Shown: piece by piece, positions 32,600 through 44,703 of the stretch | Layout: the number at the start of each line of letters is the position of its first letter | How positions within the stretch are numbered: position 1 is the first letter of the stretch | Assembly (NCBI GenBank): GCA_025765615.1 | Contig: JAIVFJ010000211.1 | Location: 1-64,000 of the forward strand | DNA: 64,000 nucleotides | Reading direction: 5' to 3' | Source of the DNA: Zopfochytrium polystomum | Taxonomy: Eukaryota; Chytridiomycota; Chytridiomycetes; Chytridiales; Chytridiaceae | Position numbers and translations under genes: made by a program | The notes under the pieces: model-generated | The model's input: only the letters and a program-made list of their open reading frames with translations | Database searches by the model: none | What the model was told of the DNA's origin: nothing

Positions 32600-33775
32600 T
32601 GTAGAAGTGAGAAGGTGTGGTGTGGTAGTGGCTGGCTGGCTGGCTTGTAGCTTGCTGCTGCTGCTGCTGCTGCTGCTTTCTGCTAGTAGAGAAGAGGAGA
32701 GAGTGGAAGCCGATTGCTTGCTCCGAAGGCTCGATTGGAGGAATGAATGCACGGAGTGATCGTGGCTAGGCAGGTAGAGTTGTGGGAACTGGAGGTTTCC
32801 TTCTTGCTTCCTCTTATTCTTCCTCTTCTTCCTTTCTTTCTTGTTTTGCTTGATCGCTCTTTATGGCCGGAACTTTTCTTTTCTTTTTTTTTTCTCCTCC
32901 TTCTCCTTGATTGATTGTCTGTCTGTCTGTCTGTCTGCCACCGGCCGCCTGCCTGTCTCTCTGGCTGGCAAATTTGCCCTCCGTTAATTGCCGACGCCGC
33001 CGATGCGTGTGTGTGCGCGTTGGATGGATGGCTCAGCGGCGGGCGGCGGCGAGTTGGGATGAGTTGGCTGGCTGCTCGAGACGGGACGGGCATTGAGACA
33101 GACGGCTGCCGCCGTGGGAGACAGGTAGGTTGGTGGAAGGAAAAAAAAGGGGAGACAGACAGACAGACAGACAGACAAACAGCCGGGGAAACAAAGGGAT
33201 GTGCAAAGATGAATCACATCGCGACACGCGCACAGAAAGAGGGGGTGAGGGGGAATTCAGAAGGACCACGCTCAAACAACAACAAGCATGGGAGGCGTCA
33301 GCGGTGCCTGCATGTCACCACAAGCACTGCAACTCTCTGTATAGTCGTCGTCGTTTCATATGCAGGGCTTTCCTCTTCTTTCTTTTCTTTGTTTTTCGTC
33401 TTTTTTTCTTTTTTTTTTTTCTCTCCTTTTCTTCCTCCAGGAAAAACCAAGAGAAACAAGGAAACAACGAAGCAAACAAAGGGATCAAGCAGACGCGGCA
33501 TTTTTTCTTCTTCTTCTCCTTCTTCAGGATATTATTCCTGCCCTTCTCCGTCGCACCGCGCCCAACAACAGCCCGCCGCGCGTAGCAGCTCGGAGAATAA
33601 AAGGATAGCGGGCGTCGTTGGTCCAAGGGGGACAGGCAAAGGGCGGCGGGGCGGAAAGCAAAAACGCATGGCGGTGGCTGGCTGGCTAAAGCAGCAAGGG
33701 CCGCAGCAGACAGACGGGGGCGAGCTCTCGAACAAAACAAACCCCGCTTTGGGGGAAGAAAGAAGAAAAGAAGCC

Positions 33776-33806
<31 letters not shown>

Positions 33807-34014
33807 GAAAGCCAAACACTGAAAATTTTCACTGCACTGCGCAGTTCAAGTCCGCTTGCTTTGGCAGTGTAAAAAAAGGAAATGTTTGTTCTTTTGTGAT
33901 CTTTTTTTTTTCACATGTTGGATAAATAACGTTTGTGGGAAACAACAACGTTCATGTAAACAACGATGCGATTTCTGTCTTACGGGAAAACAAAAAAAAT
34001 GAAAAAGAAAAAGA

Positions 34015-34091
<77 letters not shown>

Positions 34092-34094
34092 AGG

Positions 34095-34134
<40 letters not shown>

Positions 34135-35511
34135 AGCAAAGTTTTGATGTTGTTTGCGGCGGTTTCTTCTGTTTATCCCCATCCAAGCAGTTCTCCAAGC
34201 AGCGGAGCATGATATTAATACTTAGCATGATCAGATCTGCTCAAATGGCGCCACCGCCAGGTGGCAAATAAACCAACATTACTGTAAGCAAACAAACAAG
34301 CCGTCGATCGCCATCCTAAAACGGGCGTGTATCGTTTCACTATCGCGGTATTAAGGATCTTCCGCTCAGATTGGGGGAAGGTCAGTCATGGACGGGGTCC
34401 CTGGGCTTCGAAAATCTCGCACAACACACCAACTAACCGACAGATCACCTTATAATGGAGCGAGAGCTAGAGAATGTGAGGACTAACTCGATGTGATAGA
34501 GCGAGAGCTAGAGAGCGCGAGCCAGACCTTTGTTGTGCTCTTGAAAGGAAGAAAAAGACTGAAGACAAAGAAGACCAAAGTCGAAGAAGAGGAAAGAAAG
34601 GGAGCAGGAAACAGGAATGAGGAAAATGGGAGAGTGTACTAGCGATCGATTTCGTCACACTGCTGGTCGCCATCGTGTCTGGTCTCCTGTCGAAGCAGCA
34701 GTAGCAAGCAGGGCAGGCGGCGAAACCAGTCTGCGGAGGCAGGCGAGGGGGGGCGGTCAGGAGGTAGAGTTGGTGCAAAGAAATGAGTTGGTGTATCGTG
34801 GTCACTGACACAAAAGCTGTTTGAGGTTGGGGGTTGTCTGCGAAAGGGTAAATGACCGTAGCTTGAACACCAGCAGATACAGCAGATATCAATAGGTTTT
34901 TCTTTGGATGCAAGCGGATATACGCAGTCAAATTTGATATCTGTGTCTGCTTATATCATTATCTGCCAAATGTCTGCATCTCAGTCAATAACCCTTGTCC
35001 ATCACTACCTTACCCGCATCCAGAAGCAGATATCTGCTATGTGTTGGTGTTTGACCACACCTTTGTTGTTTGTGCTGGGACTGACAAGTGTGGTGGTTTT
35101 TCTCTTTTTTTTTTCTTTTTTTTTTTTGTGTATTTCCCACAGACGTAGGACTTTCTCTCACATCACTTGACCGCCTATCCTGGGGTACCTAATACCACCA
35201 TTACATTACCTAATGCATTGGGTCCTGGGATGTTCCCCAGTATCCAAAGTGGCAAGCCTGCATCCCTAACAGGCCCAGTATCCCTCTGACCAAATTGCTT
35301 TACCTCAGCACGAGCACCATCGCTGTCTGCCAACAATATGTGGTTTTTTGGATGACGGCTATATTCATTACTCGATTCACAGCTAGTCTCTGCCATGGCA
35401 AACCCTGTGATTATGGTAGTTGGATCTATGCTGTAGTTCCCCTCTGCTCAACACTATAGCTGGATTTGACCAAAGATCTCACACTGGAACAGTCCCTGGC
35501 AACTGGGAAAG
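32600..35511. other. Gene-poor low-complexity region
   Basis: CTG repeats (about 32653-32680), GACA tracts (33150-33178), AAAG repeats (33777-33806), T/A tracts and a GA microsatellite fill the region. Around 34880-35040 the short motif AGCAGATAT and close variants recur. No gene is supported. Confidence 0.5.
34019..34132. repeat. (GA)n microsatellite
   Basis: About 110 bp of near-pure GA with a few GAGG interruptions. Confidence 0.9.
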
Positions 35512-35864
35512 TGTCAGGAACAGGGCAGGACAGGACAAGGCAGACAAGGAACTGAGAGGAGTGATGATTGTATTGAAAACAATAATTCACTTGAGGGATG
35601 GGATAGGTCCCCCATCCCCCTTTTATACCTTTTGAGAGTGTTCCTTGTCAAGACTCAAAGAAAGTTCCAGAAAGAGCAATTAGTAATACAATGATACCAA
35701 TGATACCAATGACAACAAGACAAGTCAGGAAAGCAAAGAAGGTTCCAGAAGGTTCCACAAGGTTCCATGAAGGAATGCTCTAGAAGGTTCCAGAAGGTTC
35801 CAGAAGGCTCCATGAAGGAATGTTCTAGAAGGTTCCAGAGGTTTCCAGAGGGTGATTCATAACA
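35512..35864 (-). repeat. Solo LTR of the heat-shock-element retrotransposon family
   Basis: 353 bp in reverse orientation, TGTCAGGAAC...TTCATAACA, the same length as the LTRs of copy 1, with the two-unit GAA/TTC array. Flanks are GAAAG and ACTCT, so no target duplication remains. It abuts the DDE transposase remnant. Confidence 0.88.
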
Positions 35865-35887
35865 ACTCTTGGTGTTAGTGCCCAAAC

Positions 35888-36785
35888 GTGGTTGAACTGG
35901 TCGTCGTCAGACTTACAAGCGCTTCTCGATATTGCGCATGTAAATTCTTTCACGACTTTCGAGCTTTGCCACCTCTAACTTTACAATATCCTCAGTTTTC
36001 CCTCGAAGACCGTTGGCGCAACTGGTCTTCGCCGCAGTTTTCCATGATCGCTGATGGCATCGACATTCACGTTCCAGAGCAGCACCACCGACAGAAGTCG
36101 GACTTTTCCCATAAGCACAAGCACGCCAGTATTCGCTTCGTCGTGGGCACAGCCATCGGTCACCTCAAGATTGTGTGGGTGAGTGACAGCTTTCCTTGCG
36201 GATCCCATCCAGACCTCCGGATCGCTCGTGCGGGGCTAGCACCTCTCCTTGGTCCTGGCGAATGCGTCGCAGCTGACAAAAGGCTTTCGCGGAGATCCTC
36301 GTTTTCTGACTTCTGCGAGTCTCGATCCTGTTATCAATCCAGCAGTCAAGAGTATTGGCACTCGTCACGAAAACGTTAACCAGCGGATTTGCGAGTTTCA
36401 ATGCCTCGCAACACAGCAGTTTCGTCACAGTCGCCCAAGGCTCAATGAGTCTTTCAAAATTGTGTGCTTCCTGGTGAATATGAAGCTGGAGGATGAACCT
36501 ATGTACGACATTCGAGAGGCGTTGCTGCAAATATTACGACCAGCTCCTGCTGCTCTGGTGGATGGACCTTCTGCGGCTCAAACGCAGGAGAGGGAGGAGC
36601 CAGCCGAGACGGAATCACTAGACGGATCGTCTGCCGAGGAAATCTCGTGGGACGAGAGCGAGGAGAGTGAGAGCGAGGAGGGCGACGAAGACGAGGAGGA
36701 CGTGGAGTTTGACGGCGACTGGTACAGCCAGCCCCATTCTCGCCCAGCTTACGTTTCTGTATTTCCTCGGCCCCATGTGTGGTGA
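35888..36785 (+). pseudogene. DDE_4/Harbinger-like transposase remnant A
   Basis: Protein similarity to DDE-superfamily endonucleases: EDRWRNW, then MIADGIDIHVPE (first Asp), KHKHASIRFVVGTAIGHL, IVWVSDSFPCGSHPDLRIAR (second Asp), AADKGF-type motif, FRHSRPRLNESFKIVCFLVN and KLEDEPMYDI. A very acidic tail follows (about 36590-36720). An extra A in the run at 36278-36281 shifts the frame exactly at the AADKGF motif. The 5' end is cut by the solo LTR at 35864. An AATAAA signal lies just after the stop. Related to remnant B at 56786-57256. Confidence 0.7.
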
Positions 36786-37090
36786 CATCTGTACAATAAA
36801 TGAAGTTTCGCACAATCTCTCTCCGTTTTAGACAATCCCCCCGGTGCCACTAATTGAATGTGCAAAAGAACTGGGGTTCCCAGAATCAAAATCTGACGTG
36901 ATAGCCCCTGCACTATGCAGCCATGCCCTGGGCAGCAAACCGTAAGGATCATGTTTGTGGACAAAACTTTGCATCAGATCCTCTTTCCAAAAGAAAAGGA
37001 AAAGAAGAAAGCTTCCTTTTCTTCTTCTTTTTGTTTCCTTCCATCATACCCTTATGTTATTAGCACACAGAGCTGAGTTCCGTTTGTTGT

Positions 37091-37401
37091 TGTTAGGCGG
37101 AACTGAATGGTTAGCAGCAAGAGGCACAAGACAGACCCAAACCTATTGTGACTGTCAGTTATCGTTCTCACAATGCCCATGGGAGAGCGAGCCACTGCCA
37201 ATGCAGACCTGGACGCTGGCTGGCTTGCGCTGATGACAAATACTCCGAGTATTAAGTGGAACGGAAACCTGGTGTCAACAGTTTTCCTCTTCCTCTGCTC
37301 AAGCAGATAATATAAGAGAGGTTTTTACCCTGTGCCGGTCACGCTTGCCTAGCAACTATTACAGCGTGTATATCATCATCACGTATCAATAATTCATAAC
37401 A
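37091..37401 (+). repeat. 5' terminal repeat (LTR) of the Copia element
   Basis: 311 bp, TGTTAGGC...TTCATAACA. A reverse-complement copy lies at 50300-50603 and a diverged direct copy at about 52665-53010. No tRNA-type primer site is evident immediately after it. Confidence 0.8.
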
Positions 37402-37522
37402 GAGTTTTTCTCTTTCTCTCCAAGTTGGGGAGAAGGACCACCCACAAACACACATCTCCACTTCATTCACTCCTTCCACTCACTCACCGAAACCACTTAA
37501 CGAGCCTTTGCCCCGACACAAT

Positions 37523-38425
37523 ATGAGTGTCAAACTAGTCCACCAGGCTCTCAATAACCCCATCTACTTTGACACATGGTACGAAGATGTACTTGGCTAT
37601 CTTGCTACTGTGATCCTTCGAGCAGCACAACATGCTGGCGCCGCTGTCGGCGCAGCCGCCAGAGCTGCAGTTGGAGCTGCTGCTGCTGCTGGAGCCGCTG
37701 CTGGAGCTGGCCCTGCTGCTGCCAGTGCAGGATTCATCAACTGGACTGCTGCAGCACCCCCCGATGTGGAACAATCAGATGTCATGCGTATCCTCCCAGT
37801 GCATGTACCCAACCACCCACAGCATGTCGGCTACTGGACCTTCAGCGACGATGGAACTGTTTTTCCTGGAACCTATGCGCAAAACAAGCTGGCTATGATG
37901 CACATTCGGAATCATGTTGGCGAAAACCTCAAGCAAACGATTAGTGGCATCTACTTTGTCTTCGAGGCCCTTGCCGAACTCAAGCGCAAAGTCGGCTGTG
38001 TCGACGCTGCACAGGTTATGAACCTTATTGACGAGTTCAAGAAACTTTGCATTGGAGAGAAAGAAAGAACCGTGGACTTCCAGCAGAAATTTGAGACGCA
38101 CTATGCATCCCTACAGCGTGCACGGGAACTCACTCCAATCGACATGCGCAACCAGATTGACATAAACCTAAGTTTTTGTTCTGCGGTCCATGTACTAAAC
38201 CAAAGTTTCAAGAACAACAAATACTGGTTTCCCCAAGTCAAACACTATATGAGCAAGATTGATGACGGCACCATCACAGAAATCACTGGTCTCTTCAATT
38301 ACCTGAAGATTATGGAGGCCCGCAACGGCAACCCTGAAGACTTTGTGGAGCCACCTGCTGACCCAGTGAACGAGGCAGCCCTACTCAGTGGTCCCCAAGG
38401 TCGACGGAACAATGGCCACTCCTGA
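37523..38425 (+). CDS. Copia Gag (partial)
   Basis: ATG 37523. The Ala-rich segment about residues 35-75 is unusual. A UBN2/Copia-type gag region follows (YWTFSDDGTVFPGTYAQN, FEALAELKRK, FQQKFETHYASL). The zinc knuckle expected at the end is in another frame (CHQCGLKNHRDC, near 38665-38700), which shows a frameshift between about 38400 and 38450. The knuckle has two rather than four residues between His and the last Cys. Confidence 0.75.
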   Translation: MSVKLVHQALNNPIYFDTWYEDVLGYLATVILRAAQHAGAAVGAAARAAVGAAAAAGAAAGAGPAAASAGFINWTAAAPPDVEQSDVMRILPVHVPNHPQHVGYWTFSDDGTVFPGTYAQNKLAMMHIRNHVGENLKQTISGIYFVFEALAELKRKVGCVDAAQVMNLIDEFKKLCIGEKERTVDFQQKFETHYASLQRARELTPIDMRNQIDINLSFCSAVHVLNQSFKNNKYWFPQVKHYMSKIDDGTITEITGLFNYLKIMEARNGNPEDFVEPPADPVNEAALLSGPQGRRNNGHS

Positions 38426-38878
38426 CAGGCAGACAGGTGAGAGCGGCATCATGCTCGCTTTGACTCTTGTGAGAAGCAACGCAGCAACCGTCTGGAGAGG
38501 TCTTGTAAGGAACGACCTGACCAAGGTGGACGCCAGAACTGGGAGCAGTCTGAGCGTCGCTGCAGCCAGAGAGAGAGGAACAGCAACAACAACCCATCTG
38601 CAGCATCGGCAACTGTTGACCAACAGCAACGAGATGCTTCAGTAGTTGACAGTGTTGTCGTCTGTCACCAGTGTGGCCTCAAGAACCACAGAGACTGCCT
38701 TGCAAAGAAGGCAGATGCCCCAGTAGCCCTTGTTGCAGCCCAGGACGCCTCAGAATTCCTCAGCAAGTATGAGACTGAGTCTGACTACAGTGATTCAGGG
38801 GAGTCAAATTTTCAGTAGGCCCAAGGCCTCCACCTCAGGTGCACCAAAAGAGAACCTCTAACTTCCGCTCTGCACCTC

Positions 38879-41180
38879 ATGTCCCAAAATCTGTTGCCCT
38901 CCTCTCATCGCACTCAGCCGTCTTCAGAGAGTCCTGGCTGCCCAAGGACCATTCTCAAAGACCTCCACCTGTTCACCTCATATGAAGAGAAAGACTCTAA
39001 TGTCAGCACCATAGATGAGGAGTCCCCACCACTCAAGACAAAGGGATCTGGCTCAGCGAGGATTCCTCTATCAAACGGTGTTGAAATTGTAATCAAGAAA
39101 GCATTCTACGCACCAACTGCATTATACAGCCTCATCGCCACCAATGACATTGAGAGAGACAGGAAGTTCTTTGTCTCTATGGATGTGGATAAACCTGGCA
39201 CCATATTCAACAGAAGCGATAGAACTCCTGTTGGTCGTTGCACCAAACGTCTTGGGCTCCACTTCCTCGTCACCAAGAATTCGAGACCTCACCGCCTCAG
39301 CCATGCCTCTGCCGCCATCATCGCCCTTGTCCACTGTGAACGCTACCCAAGCTCAGACAGGCCACCACCTGTCGTGAGCAAGGCTGAGAGGCTCTGGATT
39401 GCAGAGGTTGAAAGACTTCATCGCGCCCTGGGACATGTCGGCTTCCAGCGCCTTGGCTACATGCTCCACCACCGGACGACAGCAGACCTACCGCCCATCG
39501 ATACTTCGTACCCCACAAAGTGCCAAACTTGCATCGCTGCCAAGATGCGCCAAAAGTCATTCCCAGAGCGTGATGAGGAACAACTCCCATTTGCCCACAC
39601 CCTCAACGTTGATGTCAACTCCATCCCCATTACTTCCTTTGATGGCTACAACTATGCAATCACTGTCGTTTGCGAGAGCAGTCGTTTCTCTTGGGACATT
39701 CCTATTGCTTGCAGGAGCGATGCATTACCGTTTCTAATTCGCCTGATCCTCTTTCTTGAGAAAACGGAGGGACGCAAAGTACAGGTCATCCGATTGGACT
39801 GTGGCAAGGAGACCAACATTGTCAGCTGCAAGTGGGTCTACAAGCTCAAGCTCAAACCTGATGGCACCATTGAGCAGTTCTGTGCTCAACTTGGTGCTTG
39901 TGGATTCACCCAGCAGCCCGGAGTTGACTTCACCCTCACCTACTTGCCAGTGATTAGAGGCAACACACTTCATTGGATGATTGCCCTCAGCACCCTGTAC
40001 GGCTGGGACATGGAGATGATCGACATCTCCTCAGCCTACCTGTACGGGATCCTAGACATACCGATCTACATGGCACCACCACCTGGCGTATCGATCTCCC
40101 CTGGACTAGTGTGGCTACTGCTGAAGGGTCTCTACGGGCTGAAGCAATCAGGACAGACTTGGTATCGGTGTCTAGCCCTCCACCTTCAGTCAAAAGGCTT
40201 TGCTCAGAGCCAGGCAGACCCCTGCCTCGTCTGGTGCCGGACCAAGTGCGGGCTCTGCTTCATTCTGGCATATGTCGACGACCTTCCACTCTTTGGCAAC
40301 ACTGCTGCCATCAAGGAGGCTGATTTGCGGACCTCAAGACAGAGTTCAAGCTTCGAGAGCTGGGAAAGCTCAGCTACATTCTCTCAATGGAAGTCATTCG
40401 TGGTTCAAACTTCACAATTCTCCATCAGACTAACTTCCTCTGGAACTTCCTCTTGCGCTTTGAGGCTAAGCATGGATCTGTGACGCCTCACAACGCACCA
40501 CTCAAGGTAACAACCAAGCTCACCCCTCGCGACTGGCACTCCAACCGACCCTAGTGAGGAGAGCGTCGACAGACCAGAGTACCTCCATGTGGTTGGCAGC
40601 CTCAACTATGCTGCAATGTCAACAAGACCAGACCTGCCACTCAGTGTCAGCTTGCTTGGTTCCTTAGCTCAAGACCCGTGCATCCAGCACTGCCACAAGC
40701 TACTTGACATTGTGGGGTATGTCAAGGCCACCTCTACAGTTGGACTTCGCGACAGCTCAGACAGGAACAACCAAGTTGTTGGCTATGCTGATGCATCGTA
40801 CAACTCCCGCCACGACTCTCGCTCACTGATAGCATACCTGGTGCTATTAGCAGGGGGAGCCATACCATGGAAGTCAACAAGATCAGCAACTGTCCCAACC
40901 TCATCCACAGCAACGGAGTACATTGCACTCAGTGAGCTTGGTTGGGAACTTGAGGCCATCAACAACCTCTATCAATTCAGCATCCCCTCAAGCTACCAAT
41001 CATTGCCTACAAGGACAACACACCATTGATCCACATGACAGTTAACAACCTTCACACCAATTGTTCCAAGCACACTGCCTTTGGTACCATCATATTTGGT
41101 CACTTGTTGAGGAAGGACTTGTGCAAGTTGAGTATGTCTACTCAATGGACCAGCTTGCAGGCCTCCTCACCAAACCACAT
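38879..41180 (+). pseudogene. Copia Pol (integrase-RT fusion, RNase H), decayed
   Basis: The frame 38879-40483 contains the pre-integrase zinc region (RLHRALGHVGFQRLGYML, CQTCIAAKM), a short piece of integrase core (LNVDVNSIPITSFDGYNYAI), and then, after an in-frame deletion near 39808-39820, reverse transcriptase (CKWVYKLKLKPDGTIEQF, DISSAYLYG, ILAYVDDLPLFG). RNase H continues in another frame (40589-41029: GYADASYN, IPWKSTRSATVPTSSTATEY) and a third frame carries LVEEGLVQVEYVYSMDQL and LLTKPH. Most of the integrase core and the protease active site are missing. Confidence 0.8.
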
Positions 41181-41489
41181 TGTTATGAATCACCCTCTGG
41201 AAACCTCTGGAACCTTCTAGAACATTCCTTCATGGAACCTTGTGGAACCTTCTGGAACCTTCTTTGTTCTCCTGACTTGTCTTGTTGTCATTGGTATCAT
41301 TGGTATCATTGTATTACTAATTGCTCTTTCTGGAGCTTTCTTTGAGTCTTGACAAGTAAGACTCTCAAAAGGTATAAAAGGGGGATGGGGGGACCTGTCC
41401 CATCCCTCAAGTGAATTATTGTTTCCAATACAATCATCACTCCTCTCAGTTCCTTGTCTGCCTTGTCCTGTCCTGTCCTGTTCCTGACA
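41181..41489 (+). repeat. 5' LTR of copy 2 (309 bp)
   Basis: TGTTATG...CTGACA with TATAAAAG and the AAGTGAATTAT start; shorter by one heat-shock-element unit. Confidence 0.9.
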
Positions 41490-42358
41490 TCATAATTCAC
41501 TTCACCCTCTCCTACTACTCTCTGCCATCATGTCTGACCCAAACAACACCTTCCCTGATGCAACTGCCTTCCAAGCCTTGATGGACCAATTACAAGCCCT
41601 CTCAAGACAGACACACCAACTTCAAGAACAAGTCCTTCACCAGCAGCACCAGCTTCAACAACAACTTCACCAAAAGGAACATCAAGCTCTTCTCCTGCCC
41701 CAAGCCAACCAAGCAAGAGAGCCCAAGGTTTCCAGCCCTGAGAAGTTCACTGGGCTGGCCAAAGACCTCAGGAACTTTATGGCCACTGTGGAGAATGTCA
41801 TCCTTCTCCAACCTTCAAGATTTCCCAGTGAGCAAGTCAAGGTTCTTTTCACAAGCACCCTCCTGTCTGGTCAAGCTCAATCATGGTACAGATCTCTCCC
41901 AAGCACACCCCTCACCCTGCAAGAGCTCTGGGAGGGGCTGGAAGCTACCCCTACGCATCTTGGACAGCAAGATCCAAGCTCAAGCATATCAAGCAAGGAA
42001 AGCAATCTTGTGTGGCCTACACCAACCAATTCAAGCAACTAGCCAGAGACTCTGGATACAATGATGCAGCTCTGATGGAGCTGTACCATGATGGTCTCCA
42101 TGAGTCTATCCAAGACATGCTCTCCCAGTCTCTGCACATCCCTGAGACCTTGGAAGAGTACATTCTCCTTGCCATCAAGATTGACAACAGACTCTACTCC
42201 AAGAGGCTGAAGCAAAGACAAGTAGGAACTACATCAAGGCCTACCCCAGTCCCTCAAGCTCTTACAGTTCCTGAACCCATGCAAGTGGATGCAGTTGAGA
42301 CACTTCCTAAGGGTCCTCTGAGCCAAGAGGAGAAAACAAGGAGGGCCCAGCAGGGACT

Positions 42359-43895
42359 GTGTTTCTACTGTGGCTCCAAGGAACACGCTGTCAAGGACTG
42401 CCCAAGGAAGAAGCACCCAAACTCCCAGGTCCAGGCTCACTGAGGGGCAATTCCCTGGACCCTCCTCCAATCTGCCCCTGTTTCATCACCACCACCAGTA
42501 CCACAAACACCTCAGATTCCAAGCCTCACCAACTCACCATGGATGTCAAGATTCAACTCTCACCCAAGTCAACCATCACAACCAAGGCCCTTATAGACTC
42601 TGGATCATCCTGCAACATCATTGATGCCACCCTTGCCAAGTCTTGTGCCATTCCCACCATCAAGAAATCCACACCCCTCAAGGTCCACTTTGCCAATCAT
42701 GCTCTGTTCAAGGAAATCAGCCATGAAACCAAGCTAAACCTCCACATCCAAGACTTTCCACCATCCATGGTCAACCTGGAAGTATTGGATCTTGGCTCAC
42801 CCACAATCTCTGTCATCCTGGGATTACCATGGCTGCAAGCCCAGAACCCTGACATTGATTGGGTCACTGGTCAAGTCCAACCTCCACCAATTGGAACAGT
42901 CACCCAAAACTCAAGTGAAGCTTCCAAGTCTCGTGCTCGCAAGTCCTTGATTCAAGGTTCGCAGCCAGGTATTAAAGGTCAACCACCAAAGACAACTCCA
43001 GTGTCACCCTGCAGTTCACAAATCCCAGCCAAGACTCAAGTTCCACAGTTCACAGTTCACAGTCAAGATTCAAGTAGAGCTCATAGAGCTCACAGTCATG
43101 GCCAAGTCTGTAGTTCACAGAACCCACAGTCAAAGATTCAAGAATCACAGTTCCCAGTCAAGAGTTCAAGCCCCACTGCTGATGAGCACAGAAGGACAGA
43201 CCTTGCACCTGAAGGGGGAGATAGTTTCACCCCACCATCCAAGGCACACATCCAAGGCACACCTTTCACTGCTTCCTGACAGTGTGTGGGCGCATGCTAT
43301 TTCCAAGGACCCCAAGCCTCACAAGATTCAAATCAGCCAAGAAGAGGAAAAACTTGAGATACTCAAGACAAGGCATGATGCAGCAACAGCTGGACACCCA
43401 GGAGAGCACAAGACATATGAGCTTGTTTCCAGAGACTTCTACTGGCCAGGCATGAGGAAGTACATCAAGAACTATGTCAGCAGCTGTGAAACCTGTCAAA
43501 GAAACAAATCCAGCAGACACAAGCCCTATGGACTTCTGGAGCCCCTCCCAATTGCCATCAGCCCTTGGTCATCAATATCCATGGACTTCATTGTGAAACT
43601 ACCCCCATCCCATGGATTTGACTCTATCCTTGTTGTCATCTGCAGAAGGACAAAGTTGGCCCATTTCATCCCCTGCACTGAGAGTATAGATGCACAAGGA
43701 ACAGCAGACCTGTTTTTGCAGCACATATTCAGGCTCCTTGGGCTGCCTCAGTCAATCGAGGACCACAGTTCAGATCTCAATTTTGGAAAGCACTCACAGC
43801 AGCCCTTGGAATCAAGTCTCAACTGTCAACTGCTTATCACCCTCAGACTGATGGACAAACAGGAAGAACAAACCAGACTCAGGAGCAGTATTTGA
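42359..43895 (+). pseudogene. Protease-integrase ORF remnants of copy 2
   Basis: Protease frame 42359-43279 (ALIDSGSS, VILGLPWL) ends at a stop beside a small local duplication (CCAAGGCACAC) at the site of the reverse-transcriptase deletion. The integrase frame then runs 43098-43895 in another register, with GHPGEHKTYELVSRDFYWPG, the CETCQ zinc Cys pair and the DFIVKLPP Asp. A frame change near 43757 disrupts the DRGPQF region. Confidence 0.75.
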
Positions 43896-43986
43896 GGTGC
43901 TATGTCAGCTACCAACAGGATGATTGGCCCACCCTCCTTCCGCTGGCAGAATTTGCCTTGCCTTGTCCTGCTATGTTCCTGACAGT

Positions 43987-44392
43987 TGGGAGGCTCAATG
44001 ACGGAAGGCAGGAAGGCAGGAGCATGAGTGTGACAAGAGGGGTGTATTTGTTTGTTTGTTTGCGATGACAAACAATGAGGAGGAAAAACACACAGGGAAG
44101 GGGTCCACCAGAAAAGAGGAGAAGGAAAAGTGATGGGTCTTTATCTTGCAAAGAGCCCTATCTCAAACACAACGAAAACAGTTAGTGGTAATGGGACAGA
44201 CAGAATGCGACCAAACATCCCTCATTGAGGTGTCACTGTGGTGCTGCAGAAGGCCTTGTTGTAACCAGCGACGAGGGCGGAAAGAGAGAAGTGAGCAGAC
44301 CATGTTGGGATTGGAAGGTCACCAGCAGGGAACTCGTGCATGGAAACACAAGCAATCGAGAATGTGCCACACACAACTGCTCACAGCCACAT
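43987..44392. repeat. Partial, diverged copy of the foldback element interior
   Basis: 44146-44350 is clearly similar to 51165-51360 (shared blocks such as CTCAAACACAAC, GGGACAGACAG and CCAGCAGGGAACTCG). It is joined to the truncated end of copy 2 on the left and to copy 3 on the right. Confidence 0.6.
44388..44392. repeat. Target-site duplication CACAT (left of copy 3)
   Basis: CACAT lies directly before the left LTR and again at 47407-47411 directly after the right LTR. Confidence 0.85.
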
Positions 44393-44703
44393 TGTCAGGA
44401 ACAGGGCAGGACAGGACAAGGCAGACAAGGAACTGAGAGGAGTGATGATTGTATTGGAAACAATAATTCACTTGAGGGATGGGACAGGTCCCCCATCCCC
44501 CTTTTATACCTTTTGAGAGTCTTCCTTGTCAAGACTCAAAGAAAGTTCCAGAAAGAGCAATTAGTAATACAATGATACCAATGATACCAATGACAACAAC
44601 AAGACAAGTCAGGAAAGCAAAGAAGGTTCCAGAAGGTTCCACAAGGTTCCATGAAGGAATGTTCTAGAAGGTTCCAGAGGTTTCCAGAGGGTGATTCATA
44701 ACA
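44393..44703 (-). repeat. 3' LTR of copy 3
   Basis: 311 bp; contains one GAA/TTC unit fewer than copy 1. Confidence 0.9.

Larger units (their letters stand above)
37091..41180 (+). mobile_element. Degenerate Ty1/Copia retrotransposon (left portion)
   Basis: LTR-like terminus 37091-37401, leader, gag and pol with integrase, reverse transcriptase and RNase H motifs. It is interrupted at TKPH near the pol end by the copy 2/copy 3 block. The frame resumes at 47412 and reaches a stop after 20 codons, so 47407-47552 is its 3' end. Several frameshifts and an in-frame integrase-to-RT deletion show it is inactive. Confidence 0.85.
41181..43986 (+). mobile_element. Heat-shock-element retrotransposon, copy 2 (truncated, keeps more integrase)
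   Basis: 5' LTR 41181-41489 (309 bp, one 44-bp GAA/TTC unit fewer than copy 1), self-primer site at 41492-41502, and gag broken by a 10-bp deletion near 41949. Protease is present (42359-43279). Reverse transcriptase is missing at the same point as in copies 1 and 3, but the integrase HHCC and much of the core remain (CETCQRNKSSRHKPYG, ISMDFIVKLPP), with a small deletion near 43757. The right end is the last 25-30 bp of an LTR (…TTCCTGACA) fused to integrase sequence. It is preceded by CACAT and followed by GTTGG, so no target duplication pairs with it. Confidence 0.88.

Noticed and set aside
33150..33178. Short tandem GACA repeats as a CRISPR-like array
   Set aside because: Simple microsatellite without spacers; the genome is eukaryotic.
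34467..34931. Minus-strand frame of 154 codons
   Set aside because: No family, mixed codon use, lies in low-complexity intergenic DNA.
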